NCBI GenBank assembly: GCA_036429605.1
Contig: CM071590.1
Coordinates: 3,596,001-3,660,000, forward strand
Length of the DNA: 64,000 bases
Source: Cladobotryum mycophilum
Lineage: Eukaryota > Ascomycota > Sordariomycetes > Hypocreales > Hypocreaceae
Direction of reading: 5' to 3'
Program-made: the position numbers and the translations under genes
The notes under the pieces: generated by a model
Seen by the model: only the letters and a program-made list of their open reading frames with translations
Database searches by the model: none
What the model was told of the DNA's origin: nothing
Shown here: positions 23,501 to 33,913 of the stretch, piece by piece
How the letters are laid out: every line of letters starts with the position of its first letter
How positions within the stretch are numbered: the stretch's first letter is position 1

Positions 23501-23676
23501 GATGATATCCCTCCCGGGCCGCCGTTTTGCGGCTCATCGTCCTGTTCTGGGCCTGGCGACGATTGGTAGAATAGGGGGCTAGAGACCAATTGAGAGGGCT
23601 GGCGAGGGGTAAGAGATTCAGACTGTCGAGCAGAGCGACGAGGGGTCGCGGTCCGACGATTCGACGGCGACGACAT
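20516..23676 (-). CDS. MCM4: DNA replication licensing factor MCM4 (with an apparent frameshift)
   Basis: Subunit of the MCM2-7 replicative helicase, nuclear and essential. Exons 23676-23343, 23271-22420 and 22369-20516, about 1,013 aa once the break is allowed for. The Ser/Pro/Arg-rich N-terminal tail has several SP/TP sites, as expected for CDK/DDK targets. The zinc finger is CNVC...ECPRQMC. The AAA+ core shows Walker A GDPSTSKSQ, Walker B CIDEFDKMNE and the SRFD arginine finger. The C-terminal winged-helix part ends RRVTGI. At 21236-21240 (five G on the plus strand) the frame breaks inside NIDLP/PTLLSRFDL, one of the best conserved MCM stretches; two extra C on the coding strand would restore the usual PP. 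Upstream lies a cluster of ACGCG motifs. Confidence 0.93.
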
Positions 23677-24114
23677 GTTTGCGAAGATGTAGAGTCTTCT
23701 ATTGTTTTGGGTTGTTTGTTGTTTTGATGACGTTGGGCAAAGTTCTTTGAGGCAACGAGGGGCAAAGGGGGTTCAGTCGCGTTCGTCTCTCAGACGCGTA
23801 AAGTGGTTTAGAGACGCGGATTTAATTCAATTGCCATAGCATGGAGTACAGAAGCACCCAGCTTGCCAGCGTACAGTACAGAAGGGCTCTCGCAGTGAGT
23901 GTCATGCTGCCGGAGCGGCCAAAGGTTAGGCCGAAAGGTGTGCTGTAAGCTTTTGGAGGGGCGCTTGAACACCTGGTAAGTTACCGAGTACGTACCTGAC
24001 CGCAGGTAGCACCATCAACCAACCACTGTGGAGAGAGAGAGTCCGTCCATATCGTATCTTGCCAGCGTAACTCGAACACTTTTGACAGATTCAACAAAAC
24101 CAACCTCGGCCAAC
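23677..24114. other. Divergent promoter region, MCM4 / RET3
   Basis: 438 bp between two start codons on opposite strands, so both promoters lie here. It contains the MCB-type cluster listed separately. No gene. Confidence 0.7.
23777..23818. promoter_or_regulatory. Cluster of three MCB-like (ACGCG) motifs
   Basis: Within 42 bp are TCGCGT (23777-23782, ACGCGA on the minus strand), the perfect MluI box ACGCGT (23794-23799) and ACGCG (23814-23818). They sit 101-142 bp upstream of the MCM4 start. MCB elements bind the G1/S factor MBF, which drives replication genes in yeasts. A role in G1/S expression of MCM4 is inference from motif, spacing and target type. Confidence 0.55.
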
Positions 24115-24896
24115 ATGTCTCCTGGAATGACCCTTTTCTCGGTTCAGGCCATCCTCATTCTCAGCACCGAGGATGGCTCCCGGATATTCGCCAAATACTT
24201 TTCCCCTCCACATGCCGCTCCAACAGGTATGGAATCAACTTGTCCCCCCCCCGACGAAACTGAACCCTCGAATTACGCATCATCCCCCCAATGGCAATAA
24301 CTAACCCAATTTCCAACTTGATTCAGGCGCCGCGGCACCCGCCCACCCTTACTCTGACCTAAAGGCGCAAAAGGCATTCGAAAAGGGCCTCATCGAGAAG
24401 ACGGGAAAGCAGACCGGCGACATTGTTCTCTACGATAACCGCATTGTCCTGTATAAGCTGGAATCGGACGTTATGCTGTACATTGTCGGCGCAGCCGACG
24501 AGAACGAGATTCTGCTTTACAACACTGTCCTAGCTCTCCGAGACTCTCTCCACCTCTTGTTCAAGTGCGCACTCCCTTTCTCTATAATAGCCTCCTCCAG
24601 CAGGTTCGAAAGAAAAAGAAAGAAAAAAAAAGGCTAACAAATGACACCCCCTTAGACAATCCGTCGACAAGCGCACAATCGTCGAAAACTACGACCTCGT
24701 CTCCCTCGCCATTGACGAAATCGTCGACGACGGCATCATCCTCGAGACAGACCCCACCATCATCGTCCAGCGAGTCAGTAGGGCACCCACGCAAGACGTG
24801 CCAATGGGCCGCATCGACTTTAGCGAACAGGGTGTCAACAACCTGGCGCAACTCGGAAGGTCAAAACTCACCGACTGGCTACGACAAGGACTGTAA
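24115..24896 (+). CDS. RET3: Coatomer subunit zeta (COPI)
   Basis: Small subunit of the COPI coat, which packages Golgi-to-ER cargo. Three exons, 24115-24226, 24327-24564 and 24656-24896, 196 aa. The protein is a longin-like/AP small-chain fold: MTLFSVQAILILSTEDGSRIFAKYFSPP, then GAAAPAHPYSDLKAQKAFEKGL, VLYKLESDVMLYIVGAADENEI, and LAIDEIVDDGIILETDPTIIV near the C-terminus. The splices give PT-GAAA and LLF-KQSVDKR. Length and order match the family. It diverges from MCM4 and converges on SUA5, with 188 bp between stops. Confidence 0.93.
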
Positions 24897-25084
24897 AATA
24901 GAGAAGAAGAAGAAAGGGAAGAGGGGAGAGCGATTGGCTTTGCAAAAAACTACTTATTATTGTTCTAAAGCGTACTGCGAATGGGAGAGGGAGGAGAGGG
25001 GGACCTGGAAGAGAACGGTTTATACAGGGTATAACGAATCTATGATTGATTTCTTTTATCTTTTTTTGTCTTGTTCGTTGTCTT

Positions 25085-26512
25085 CTATGACCTAATATCC
25101 GATGCCGCCTTTCGAAGGCGGTTCATAACGGCGGCAGCAATGTCTAATTCGCCCTCTATACCATCGACAAAAATGGTGTCTATACCCTGCCTATCGAGCT
25201 CCCGCAAAGCCGAAAACAACCCCTGAGCTATCCCCTTGGTGTCCCGTCCCAGGTCTATGTCGAAGAGCTGGCCAATGACGTCCCCGTGGGCGTTCTTCAA
25301 ATCGCCAGTGTATACCTCGTATGCTGAGCTGGAGTGTTGAGTTGTACCGTTTTGGTTGCCGTTTTGGGTGCTACTCTTACTGCCACTATTATCGCTACTA
25401 CTCGATAGGGGTCGTAAACTACTGCATTCGAGGCCAGCCCCTGACTTCCATCGTTGTGTCCGAATGACTCCGATTCTCCTCGTAGAGTGGTGGCCGTTGG
25501 TAGTGCCATTGGTACCATTAGTACCGTTGCCTGCGGCGTGTGAGTGTCCGTTTTGTGTTGCGTGCGCCGCCTCGATATCCGATGCCAAGATGCCGTCAGA
25601 TCCCGCCGTGTAGGATGCCTCGTAAAGCACCACTTTCGCCTTGGGGCTGTAGTGCTTGTACTTCATCCCCGGCGCTCTGGGGGCGGCCTTGCCCTCCTCG
25701 CTGTGGTCCTTGTACGCCCTCACGGCATTCTCCCAGCCGGGGCAGCTCCGCAGCTCCTCCATGCCTATGCCCCCGGGTCGGAGCACAACCGGCGGGTCGC
25801 ATAGTCCGTCCACGACGGTGCTCTCCACGCCTACTTGGCACGAGCCGCCGTCGAGGATGAACTCGATTCTTCCGTCCAGATCGTCCTTTACGTGCTGAGC
25901 AGTCGTCGGTGAGGGCTTTGTGGAGGCGTTTGCAGAGGGGGCAGCGAGCGGAACGCCGGCCAGTTTGATGAGAGTAAGTGCCAAAGGCGATGACGGCATT
26001 CTAACGCCAAACGTCTTGAGCCCAGCAGTGACCTCGGGGGCCAGCTTTGAAGGCTCAGGGTTGGGCAGTAGTATTGTCAAAGGGCCAGGCCAGAAGCGCT
26101 CTATGAGTGTCTTGTACCTGCTTGGAATCGCATCCTCCTCCTCGTCATCGCTGCTGCTGCTGCCTTGCTTCCCCAACAGATTGCGCAGCATTTGCAAGTC
26201 TGCGATGTGAACGATGAGTGGGTTATCCGATGGCCTTCCCTTGGCCGAGTAGATGCCTCTAACGGATCCGCTCCGCGTAGCATCCGCACCGAGTCCATAG
26301 ACCGTCTCCGTAGGGAAGGCGACGGGTATATCGCTAGTTCTCAGATACTGGGCGGCTTCATCGAGCGCCGCGACAGCCTCCTTTGCCTCTGACAGGACAT
26401 GCCATTCTTCCAATTTTGACGAGGACGAGGAGGAGGCACCTGAGCTCACAAAGTCTCCAAGGCGCCCCCTGTTGGGGACCCCTATAATATGCGTTTCCAT
26501 GGCGGCGACCAT
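25085..26512 (-). CDS. SUA5: Threonylcarbamoyl-AMP synthase (Sua5/YrdC family)
   Basis: Makes threonylcarbamoyl-AMP from Thr, bicarbonate and ATP, for the t6A37 modification of ANN-decoding tRNAs. Single exon, up to 475 aa. The YrdC domain (about 60-280) has PVAFPTETVYGLGADA, IYSAKGRPSDNPLIVHI, FWPGPLTILLP, VGVRMPSSP-like text, PLAAPSANASTKPSPT, and ESTVVDG. The C-terminal Sua5 domain (RAPGMKYKHYSPKAKVVLY...) is present. A Ser/Asn/Gly-rich insertion (NGTNGTNGTTNG and later SSSSDNSGS) interrupts that domain. Two starts are possible: ATG at 26512 (MVAAMETH) and ATG at 26500, the latter in a near-ideal GCCGCCATGG context. The frame stays open further upstream without another ATG. Confidence 0.92.
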   Translation of the reverse strand: MVAAMETHIIGVPNRGRLGDFVSSGASSSSSSKLEEWHVLSEAKEAVAALDEAAQYLRTSDIPVAFPTETVYGLGADATRSGSVRGIYSAKGRPSDNPLIVHIADLQMLRNLLGKQGSSSSDDEEEDAIPSRYKTLIERFWPGPLTILLPNPEPSKLAPEVTAGLKTFGVRMPSSPLALTLIKLAGVPLAAPSANASTKPSPTTAQHVKDDLDGRIEFILDGGSCQVGVESTVVDGLCDPPVVLRPGGIGMEELRSCPGWENAVRAYKDHSEEGKAAPRAPGMKYKHYSPKAKVVLYEASYTAGSDGILASDIEAAHATQNGHSHAAGNGTNGTNGTTNGHHSTRRIGVIRTQRWKSGAGLECSSLRPLSSSSDNSGSKSSTQNGNQNGTTQHSSSAYEVYTGDLKNAHGDVIGQLFDIDLGRDTKGIAQGLFSALRELDRQGIDTIFVDGIEGELDIAAAVMNRLRKAASDIRS

Positions 26513-27194
26513 GCGAGGTTTGAAAATGGTGCGCAAGATGGTGGTGAAGATGGTGATGGTGGATGTAAGTGTTTGAAATGCGCTTGAGATAGCCAACCCG
26601 AAAGAAACCAGTACTTGGGTCAAATAATTTGAAGAAAGAAAAACACTGCCCAGTTGACAGCGATAGAAACAAAGCGTCAAGTATGTCAGGGTAATATCAC
26701 TGCGATGGGTGTGTCTGTGTTGCAAAAAGAATGAAGTAGATGTTGTGAGTATAAAATATTCATGTCATGCGCCGACGTCGCAATTTGTGAGTCTGACCAA
26801 CTAAATTTTCCATCACAAAGGTTAAGAGATAAAAAAAAGGGAGAGCACTGGAGAGGTTGCCTGTCAAACGCCACAGGCATAATAGGCAGCAAGTGGAGGT
26901 GCCGATGCACCCATTAGTTAGCGATACTTGTGCCTGACAGGTTCCAACCATATCGGCTCAATGTATCTACTGAGAGAATTAAAGCCTCATCTCATCTCGC
27001 ATCCATATCTAAATAGGGTACTCAGTTCTATCATGGGTAAAGAAACTTACAGATAGATTATACATGCTTCCAGGCGGCCCTGACCTGATATAGCCAACTA
27101 AATCATATCATATCATCATCCATCCATCCATCCGTCCATCCGTGTTATATGTATGTATGTATGTATGCATGCATGCAACCTTGCTTTTTTTTGT
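26513..27194. other. Intergenic region, SUA5 upstream / COG4 3' end
   Basis: No supported gene. It contains tandem short repeats at 27110-27178, with CATC units followed by (GTAT)n and (GCAT)n. It probably holds the SUA5 promoter and leader. Confidence 0.6.
27110..27178. repeat. Compound tetranucleotide microsatellite (CATC / GTAT / GCAT)
   Basis: Runs of CATC-like units, then GTAT units, then GCAT units, back to back and close to the COG4 stop. It lies in the presumed 3' region. Read directly from sequence. Confidence 0.8.
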
Positions 27195-29654
27195 TTATCC
27201 CTTTACCAAACTCCTGGCCTTCCGTTTCTCCTCCTCCGTCAATACCCACTCTATGCCACCATTTTCTTCATCAGCACAAATCTCTTCCCATTCATCGTCT
27301 TCCATGTTTGCCACCATGAGCAGCTGTATAACTCTGCCAAAGACATCCCTCACCGTGTAGTCTCCTCGAGATACCACGTTGATGATCCCCGTAAAGTCCC
27401 TCTCCATGTGAATCGCTCCATATGCGCTCGTCTTTCCGCCGTAGCCCAGGATCCTCTTCTCCAGCACCTTGGACAGATAACGCGCCGTTATGTCCATGAG
27501 ATTACTAAAGGTTCCCGGTGTCATTAACCGCCCAAGAGCCTTCATCAGTGGTTCCCATCCATGATCGAATCTCCGCGGAACTTGGTCTAATAGATCACTG
27601 GCATCCGCTTCATTTTGCTGCGCAAGTTCCTCAAATTCCTCCTCGGTGAGTGTATAGTCGGCATCGCGGAACGTATCGCTCAAAACCGGTCTTAGACGGA
27701 CCTTGACGACCTGGTTAAAAAGTACCAACACCCTATCGTTCAACAGCTCAGTCGTCTTGCCAACGAATCCTGTTTCGAGTGATCGTAGGGCGTTGATAAC
27801 CAGCGCTACATCTCGCTGGAAGGGGAATGCTTGTTTGAAATGCGCAGCCGCTTCATTCTCCGCACTCTTGGAGGCGCCAATCCGGCTGTTGATGATTCTG
27901 ACCAAGTATTCATTTGCCATATCAAGACTGTTGATCAAGACGATAAACTGGATGATTTTATCCTCCGGCGGGAAGTTTCCCTGGACAATAGGTTTGGGGT
28001 AGGCTTCGTCGCGCATCTTGCGCTGTATTATGCCTACAAATTCAGATTCCAGAACTCGGCTCACGCTAGTCAGGAGAGAGGTGACGACTTCTCGCTGAGA
28101 TGTTGCAAAACATCTCTGTATAACGGCATTAACAATGTACATGACATCGTCGACGGCCATGATTATGTATGGGGAGTCCGCATCGATGGACCTGCTCAGA
28201 TTCAGAGACAGGCCACTGGGGTACTCGTCCAGTTGAAACGCCTTCTCCACAGATCGGCGGAAGAAAAATGTTGACATGAGATTATAAGGGGTAATCAGTT
28301 TAGAAGACACTTTGTTATATAGCTTGGATTTAACCAGCAGATCAGGAAGCTTCAAGGGGGCATCCTCAAAACCTGGCTCCTGTAGCGACGGATAAAAATG
28401 TTAGCTTCACAAGCCAGCCAAAAGCAAGTAGACGCATACATACCATGCATTTTGCTGAGAGAAATCGAGCGAAAAAGGACCATTGTTCCAACATGACAGA
28501 AATCTCATGCAACAAGCCATCTATCTCTTTCATGTTGACACCCTCATCCTCACTGCTGCGTGGATTGTTGCCTCCCCCGAGCGCCGGTGAATTTACCCTC
28601 GGTGTACCTCCTCGGGGGGCTGGGGTAGGAAACTCTGAACTAGGAATGAAAAGGGGTAGCTTTTGATGTCTGTCAACTTCCTGTCAATGCCTCTCTCATC
28701 GCTCCAAGTGTCAAGAATAATGCCACCCTGGACGTCCGCCTCCATCTGGATTCGCTCAATTACCCGGACCATCTTGCCGGCGCCATAGTGCCTCTCCACC
28801 AGTCCTCCGTGCCCTTCCACAATCTGTGCGATATGCTGAAAGAGCCTCGTCATGGCGTTGGCATAAAACACGCCTTCCTTGCGCTGGCCGGCAATGCCAT
28901 CTTTGAGCGTCGATCGTGCTGTGCCCGCCACACCCTGACAGACGTATTTTCCATACACATCCAGGCCAACATCTGCTCTGCCAATGAGGGGGAATAACTT
29001 GAAAAATCGAGTGACCTTGGCACTGTCCCCATCGGTAGCCGCCTTTTCGAATTCGCGTAGAAACAGGCCGCATAAGCTCTCCTTTGCGTTCTCCAGAGTG
29101 ATCCACGGCGCATCGGGCACTTCAACGCTAGGGACGATGTTTGCGGCAAATGCGCCTTTTGTGATTTCCTCCGGGACTTTGCTCGCCCTATGTATATACC
29201 CTGCAGCAGCTTCCCAGTCTTGAGGAGCTCCCATGGAGCCCACGACGCCGTTGACGCATGCCTTGAGCTCTGCCACCTGCTCCACAACCCCTAACGTGTC
29301 CTCGACCCGGCTCTTCTCCAAGTCCAGCTCTTTTACCCTATTACTGAGCCGTCCAGCTGTATCCGCCGCCGTAGAGAGCATGTCATTGCCAATCGACCGC
29401 GCAGCAATGACCTGTGCGCCAAGCCCAGCCCTCAGAAGATCCAACCGACCCAGATCTCGCGAAAGACTAGCTTGCGAAGCGACAAGAGCATCGAGTCGAG
29501 CTACAACCTCGGATTCCTTGGTGTGCAGGGCGGCCAGGGCGGCGCGAATCTCCGCCTCGTTGGTGGCATTTTCGAGGCTTGGCGTCGAGGTGGAAGCGGT
29601 TACCGCATTGCCGCTGCTTGTGCGATGGGAGACGCCGTTGGAAAGGGCAGACAT
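27195..29654 (-). CDS. COG4: Conserved oligomeric Golgi complex subunit 4 (with an apparent frameshift)
   Basis: Tethering-complex subunit for retrograde vesicles within the Golgi. Exon 1 is 29654-28444 and exon 2 is 28379-27195, about 798 aa once the break is allowed for. The N-terminal coiled coil (LHTKESEVVARLDALVASQASL) is followed by the conserved mid-region YGKYVCQGVAGTARSTL and AMTRLFQHIAQIVEGHGG. The C-terminal half is helical, with SKLITPYNLMSTFFFRRSVEKA and ERDFTGIINVVSRGDYTVRDVFGR. After SFLPQPP the first frame stops at 28593, but the next frame continues with RGGTPRVNSPALGGGNN and on through DEGVNMKEIDGLLHEISVMLEQW into the splice. The shift is at the six-G run 28614-28619 (C on the coding strand). 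Confidence 0.9.
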
Positions 29655-30370
29655 TGGCTCTGTGAAGAAATGTCTGGGAGGCGCATTGCTGCCTGAGCAA
29701 GTCGTCTGGGCGAATTGGCGACTTGGTTGGATGGGCAAACCTGGAGAATGGGTTGGGTTGGCGTCCAAGTCTGATGCAGGCCAGATATTCAGAAACCCGC
29801 TGCGAGCCGGGTAGGTGCTGTAAGTACGCAAGAGTTCAGGCTCTTGGAGGGGTTGACAACCACCTTGTAAACACCACCAAGAAAAAGGTAGAGTAGGTAG
29901 GTATAGTTATAGCACATGAAATAAATGAGTGGTATTTTATTTCTCGTACTTAAATTTTTTTTTAACTTTGCTTCTTGTTATCGGAACCTTTTGTATAGAA
30001 CTCAAATTGTGGTTCCTTTCCTTCACTCTCTTGAGTTGAGAAATGGATGACTATCAGCTGGCCCCTGACAGTTTTAAAGGGTTGAATCCTCTAGATCTCA
30101 AGTAATAAATATTCTTTCATGGATGAAAAACTTATAGACAATCATCGTAGTATCTCATAGCTTCTTAAAAGTGATAATACACAGCAGAATAAATGACATG
30201 CCAACCATGGCTCCACCCATCATATATAGTTTCTAGTTTACTATAGTAGTTTAAACCGGTCGTACCTATGCAAGAATACATATTGTACACATGAGATAAC
30301 TCTCATTGTTCATACATTCGCCCCTTTTACATGCCATACCATGGTTTTCCTTCCCATAGCCGCCGGGTTT
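29655..30370. other. Intergenic region between COG4 and PMR1
   Basis: AT-rich, about 0.7 kb. The frame upstream of the chosen COG4 ATG stays open to 29831, but it reads as non-conserved sequence. It likely holds the COG4 promoter and the PMR1 3'UTR. No other feature was recognised. Confidence 0.6.
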
Positions 30371-33300
30371 CTATACCGCTTGGCTGTATCCGCCGCCCAA
30401 ACGCCGTCTCCCATACTTTAAATATTTTCGTAACTCATCTGCCCAAAACACCGTGCTACAAAGCATGAGGAGTCGTAACAAATCGCCCAGTCCAATGGCC
30501 TCCGTCTGGAAGACTTCCTGAAGCCATGGGAGGTAGATGACTAGTAACTGGCCAACCAAACTCAAGGAAACTGCCCAGTTGAATAAAGTATTCGAAAAGA
30601 GCCCAATCTCTCCACGCAGGACCGATTTCGACTCGGATCTACAGCTTAGAGCATTGAACATGTCGAATAGAACGAAACAAGTAAAGGTCATGGTCGTATC
30701 GCGGCGGGTGATGGCACCGTCGGACATTTCCTTCCGATACGTAAGCAATGTTCCAATCATAATGATAGCTGCCGAGGTCAGGACTCGTTGGACAAGCTTG
30801 CGAGTTAGGACTGGGTCGTTGCGCTTCCGGGGAGGTCTTGACATGACGTCTGCATCTACTGCCTCCACGCCAAGAGACTGCGCAGGAGGGCCATCCATAA
30901 TGATGTCTGTTATTGGTTAGCAAAGCATCAAGAGATCACCGCAAGATAAAAACTCACTAATCCAGAGAATTTGCATTGCATTCAACGGAGTCTTGTATCC
31001 GAAACATGTGCAGATGAACACAAGGGCTAAACTTGCGGCACTTGTGCTCAACTGGAAGGTTAAGAAATTCTGGATATTGTTGAATATTCCCTTGCCTTCC
31101 TCGATAGCATGCAGAATGGTAGAAAAATCATCGTCCGTCAAGATCATATCGGCAGCCTCCTTAGCAACATCAGTTCCATGACGACCCATTGAAATACCAA
31201 TATCCGCCTTCTTCAAAGCTGGTGCGTCATTGACACCGTCGCCCGTCATGGCTACGATATCCCCACGAGATTGAAGTGCCTTGATAATTCTCATCTTATG
31301 ATCCGGATTGGTTCGTGCAAAAATAGTCGTGTGTTGCATCGCTTGAGATAGGTCTGCATCTGACATTTTGTCGATTTGATCACCCCTCAGCACTGGCTTA
31401 ACTGTAGTTTGACCGGAGGAATGACCACTAGGGACAGCGATGCTCATTCCCAATTGTTTGCCAATTGCGAGCGCCGTGGTCTCTGCATCACCGGTGATCA
31501 TGATGACCTTGACACCTCCTCGCATGAGTCTCCTGATTGAGCGTTCTACTCCTGGTCTGGGTGGATCTCGCATTCCGACAAGGCCTGCAAAAGTTAGGCC
31601 TTTGTAGATGTCATCGGAGGCTTGAGGAGGTGGGCTAAATGTCCCTTCCGGAGCGGGCGTGTTGCTGCGTGATCCAGCTACGGATCGTGCCTTGGAAGAT
31701 TTAGAAACAGAACCGCTTGCAAATGCCAAAACTCGAAGTCCCTTGACAGCCATGGCCTCGGCGGCAGCAATGGCTTCCTGGCGACGCGCCGAATCAAGTA
31801 CTATTTCTCGTCCGTCTCTTTCAAGGTAGGTGTCGCATGCGGCGAGGACTTTTTCGATGGAGCCCTTCATGTACGCATACTCTTTCTCACTGCGGGCATC
31901 AGTACCAATGGTGACTCCCATCCATTTACGTTCAGAACTGAACGGTGTTTCAGTAGCACGATGGCCAGTGGACTCGCGAGCGTCATGCTCATTGAACTTA
32001 TCAAGCAAGTCGAGCATCGCAACGTCTGTTGGCTGACCAACCCATCTGGTATAGGTAGATACTTCTTCGCGACCAAGTGTTGAAGATAATACCGCGCTGG
32101 CTGCAGCACCATTCTCGGTATATTTTTGGGCAAGTCGCGCATTGTTTGCGATATTTCCAATGCGTAGTATCCGCAGGGTAGCTTGAGATGGCTCCTCAAG
32201 CTCAGCATCTGAAGAGATATGAACTGTACCCCCTGGCCCAAAACACCACATTTCAACAGTGGTCATATGATTTGTGGTCAAGGTGCCTATGAATTCAGAC
32301 TGTTAGCAAAGTTAACTATATAAAAATGATACCGCAGTACTCACCAGTCTTATCAGTGCAAACGACGTTTACAGAGCCAAGTGTTTCGACCTTGGGCATC
32401 CTACGAACAATCGCATTATGCTTAGCCATTCGATGAACGCCGAGAGCCAAGGTGACAGTGACAATAATGGGCAAGCCCTCTGGGATTGCAGCGACAGCCA
32501 AAGAGATGGAAATTGTAAAAATCTCCAATAGCTTCTTGCCTTGGAGCCAGCCGACAAGCGAGATCAAGCCAATCACAACGAATGAGGCCTTGCTAAGCTG
32601 AGAACCCAGTTCATCCATGGAAAGCTGAAGTGGAGATCTAGGACTCTCAGTACCAGACACACTTGTAGCGATGGTGCCGAAATGAGTGTGCCCCCCGGTA
32701 GCGAAAACGATTCCCTGTCCATGCCCAGACTTGATGAGTGTACCCATGTATGCGATATTGTTAGTGCCATGGTTGTGATCAGGCTCGTGGCTGTCGGTGG
32801 CAAGAGCAGGAGGCCGGGGAAGCTGGAATTGAGAGAGGCCGTGAATGTTTAGCCCTCGCGACCGTGACTCGGTTGTTATCCTGACTGGCTCCGTCTCTCC
32901 AGTGAGATTCGAGGCATCAATGGTGAGATCTGCAGCCTTGGTAACCCGAATGTCGGCGGGAATGCGATCGCCCGTTGTGAACAGCACGAGATCACCGGGA
33001 ACCAGCTGGGATGCCATGACCTTGGAGGAGGCTGCATCTAGGACGTCTTCAACGGGTGTATTTATACCAGGGCTACCAACTTGGTCTTGAGAATCGGTGA
33101 TATTGGGTGGCCATGCTTGCGACTTGGGCAAGCTAGAGGATTTGCTTGATGCACCTCGTACAAGATGGGCATGGTTAGGCACTAGGTGGTTGAGCGCCTC
33201 AATAGATTTTTCCGATCGATATTCCTGGACGAAACCAACAGTGACCACGATTGTCACAGCCACTGTTATGCTGAGGGCATCGTCCGTGTTGCCCAGAAGC

Positions 33301-33732
33301 AGAGAGGCACCCGCGGACACCAGTAATAGCACAATCAATGGCTCCTGGAATTGTTTCGCAAATCGCAGCCATAGAGGCTCTGGGGGTTCGTGCGGAATCT
33401 CGTTTGGGCCATAATCACCGAGTCGTTTCAAGGCTTCGGTAGGTGTAAGGCCGTGTGTTAGGGACGTTCGCAGCTGCGCAGCTGCCTCGCTAGGTGTCAT
33501 GAAGGAGAATTCTTCGGCAACTCCCTACAGCCAGTATCAGAAAACCGTTGATTTTGAGCAGGATAGAATGATATCTTACCCGGGCATGCGCTGAGGTTGT
33601 TCGAACATGGCGTGGTCTCGACTCTGACCCCTCGTGAGAGGCAGATGGGGCAGTGGCGATAGTAGGTATGCCTGACATTGGCAGTATAGATTCCTTCTCC
33701 GAACCCCCACTTCCGAGCCATGGTAACTGCAT
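30371..33732 (-). CDS. PMR1: Golgi Ca2+/Mn2+ P-type ATPase
   Basis: Secretory-pathway pump (type IIA P-type ATPase) that loads Ca2+ and Mn2+ into the Golgi. Four exons, 33732-33580, 33524-32345, 32286-30959 and 30907-30371, 1,065 aa. Signature parts: GNTDDALSITVAVTIVVTVGF with the Pmr1-type QEYRSEKSIEALN, the actuator motif NLTGETEPV, AAIPEGLPIIVTVTLALG in M4, phosphorylation site DKTGTLTTN (spliced DKT-GTLTTN), MITGDAETTALAIG, and the hinge TGDGVNDAPALKKADIGISMG. M5-M10 follow, starting NFLTFQLSTSAASLALVFI. The N-terminal 51 residues are non-conserved. The actuator region carries a Ser-rich insertion (SSKSSSLPKSQ) and the nucleotide domain a Ser/Pro-rich one (SNTPAPEGTFSPPPQ). No defects were seen. 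Confidence 0.94.
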
Positions 33733-33872
33733 TTTCACACACGAGGAGCAACTTTAACGATGTAGAGATGGCATAGGAGGATCAGACGCCAGCTTGTGGA
33801 CGAGGGCGACCTGTCATGAGGGAGAGCGTCGATGGAACGCGCAGAAGGCTTTGGTATGCGCACCCTCGAGGA

Positions 33873-33913
<41 letters not shown>

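Noticed and set aside
2251..28619. Programmed ribosomal frameshifting at the four breaks
   Set aside because: The sites share only G/C runs, not a slippery heptamer or a stimulatory structure. Four unrelated housekeeping genes needing it is implausible.
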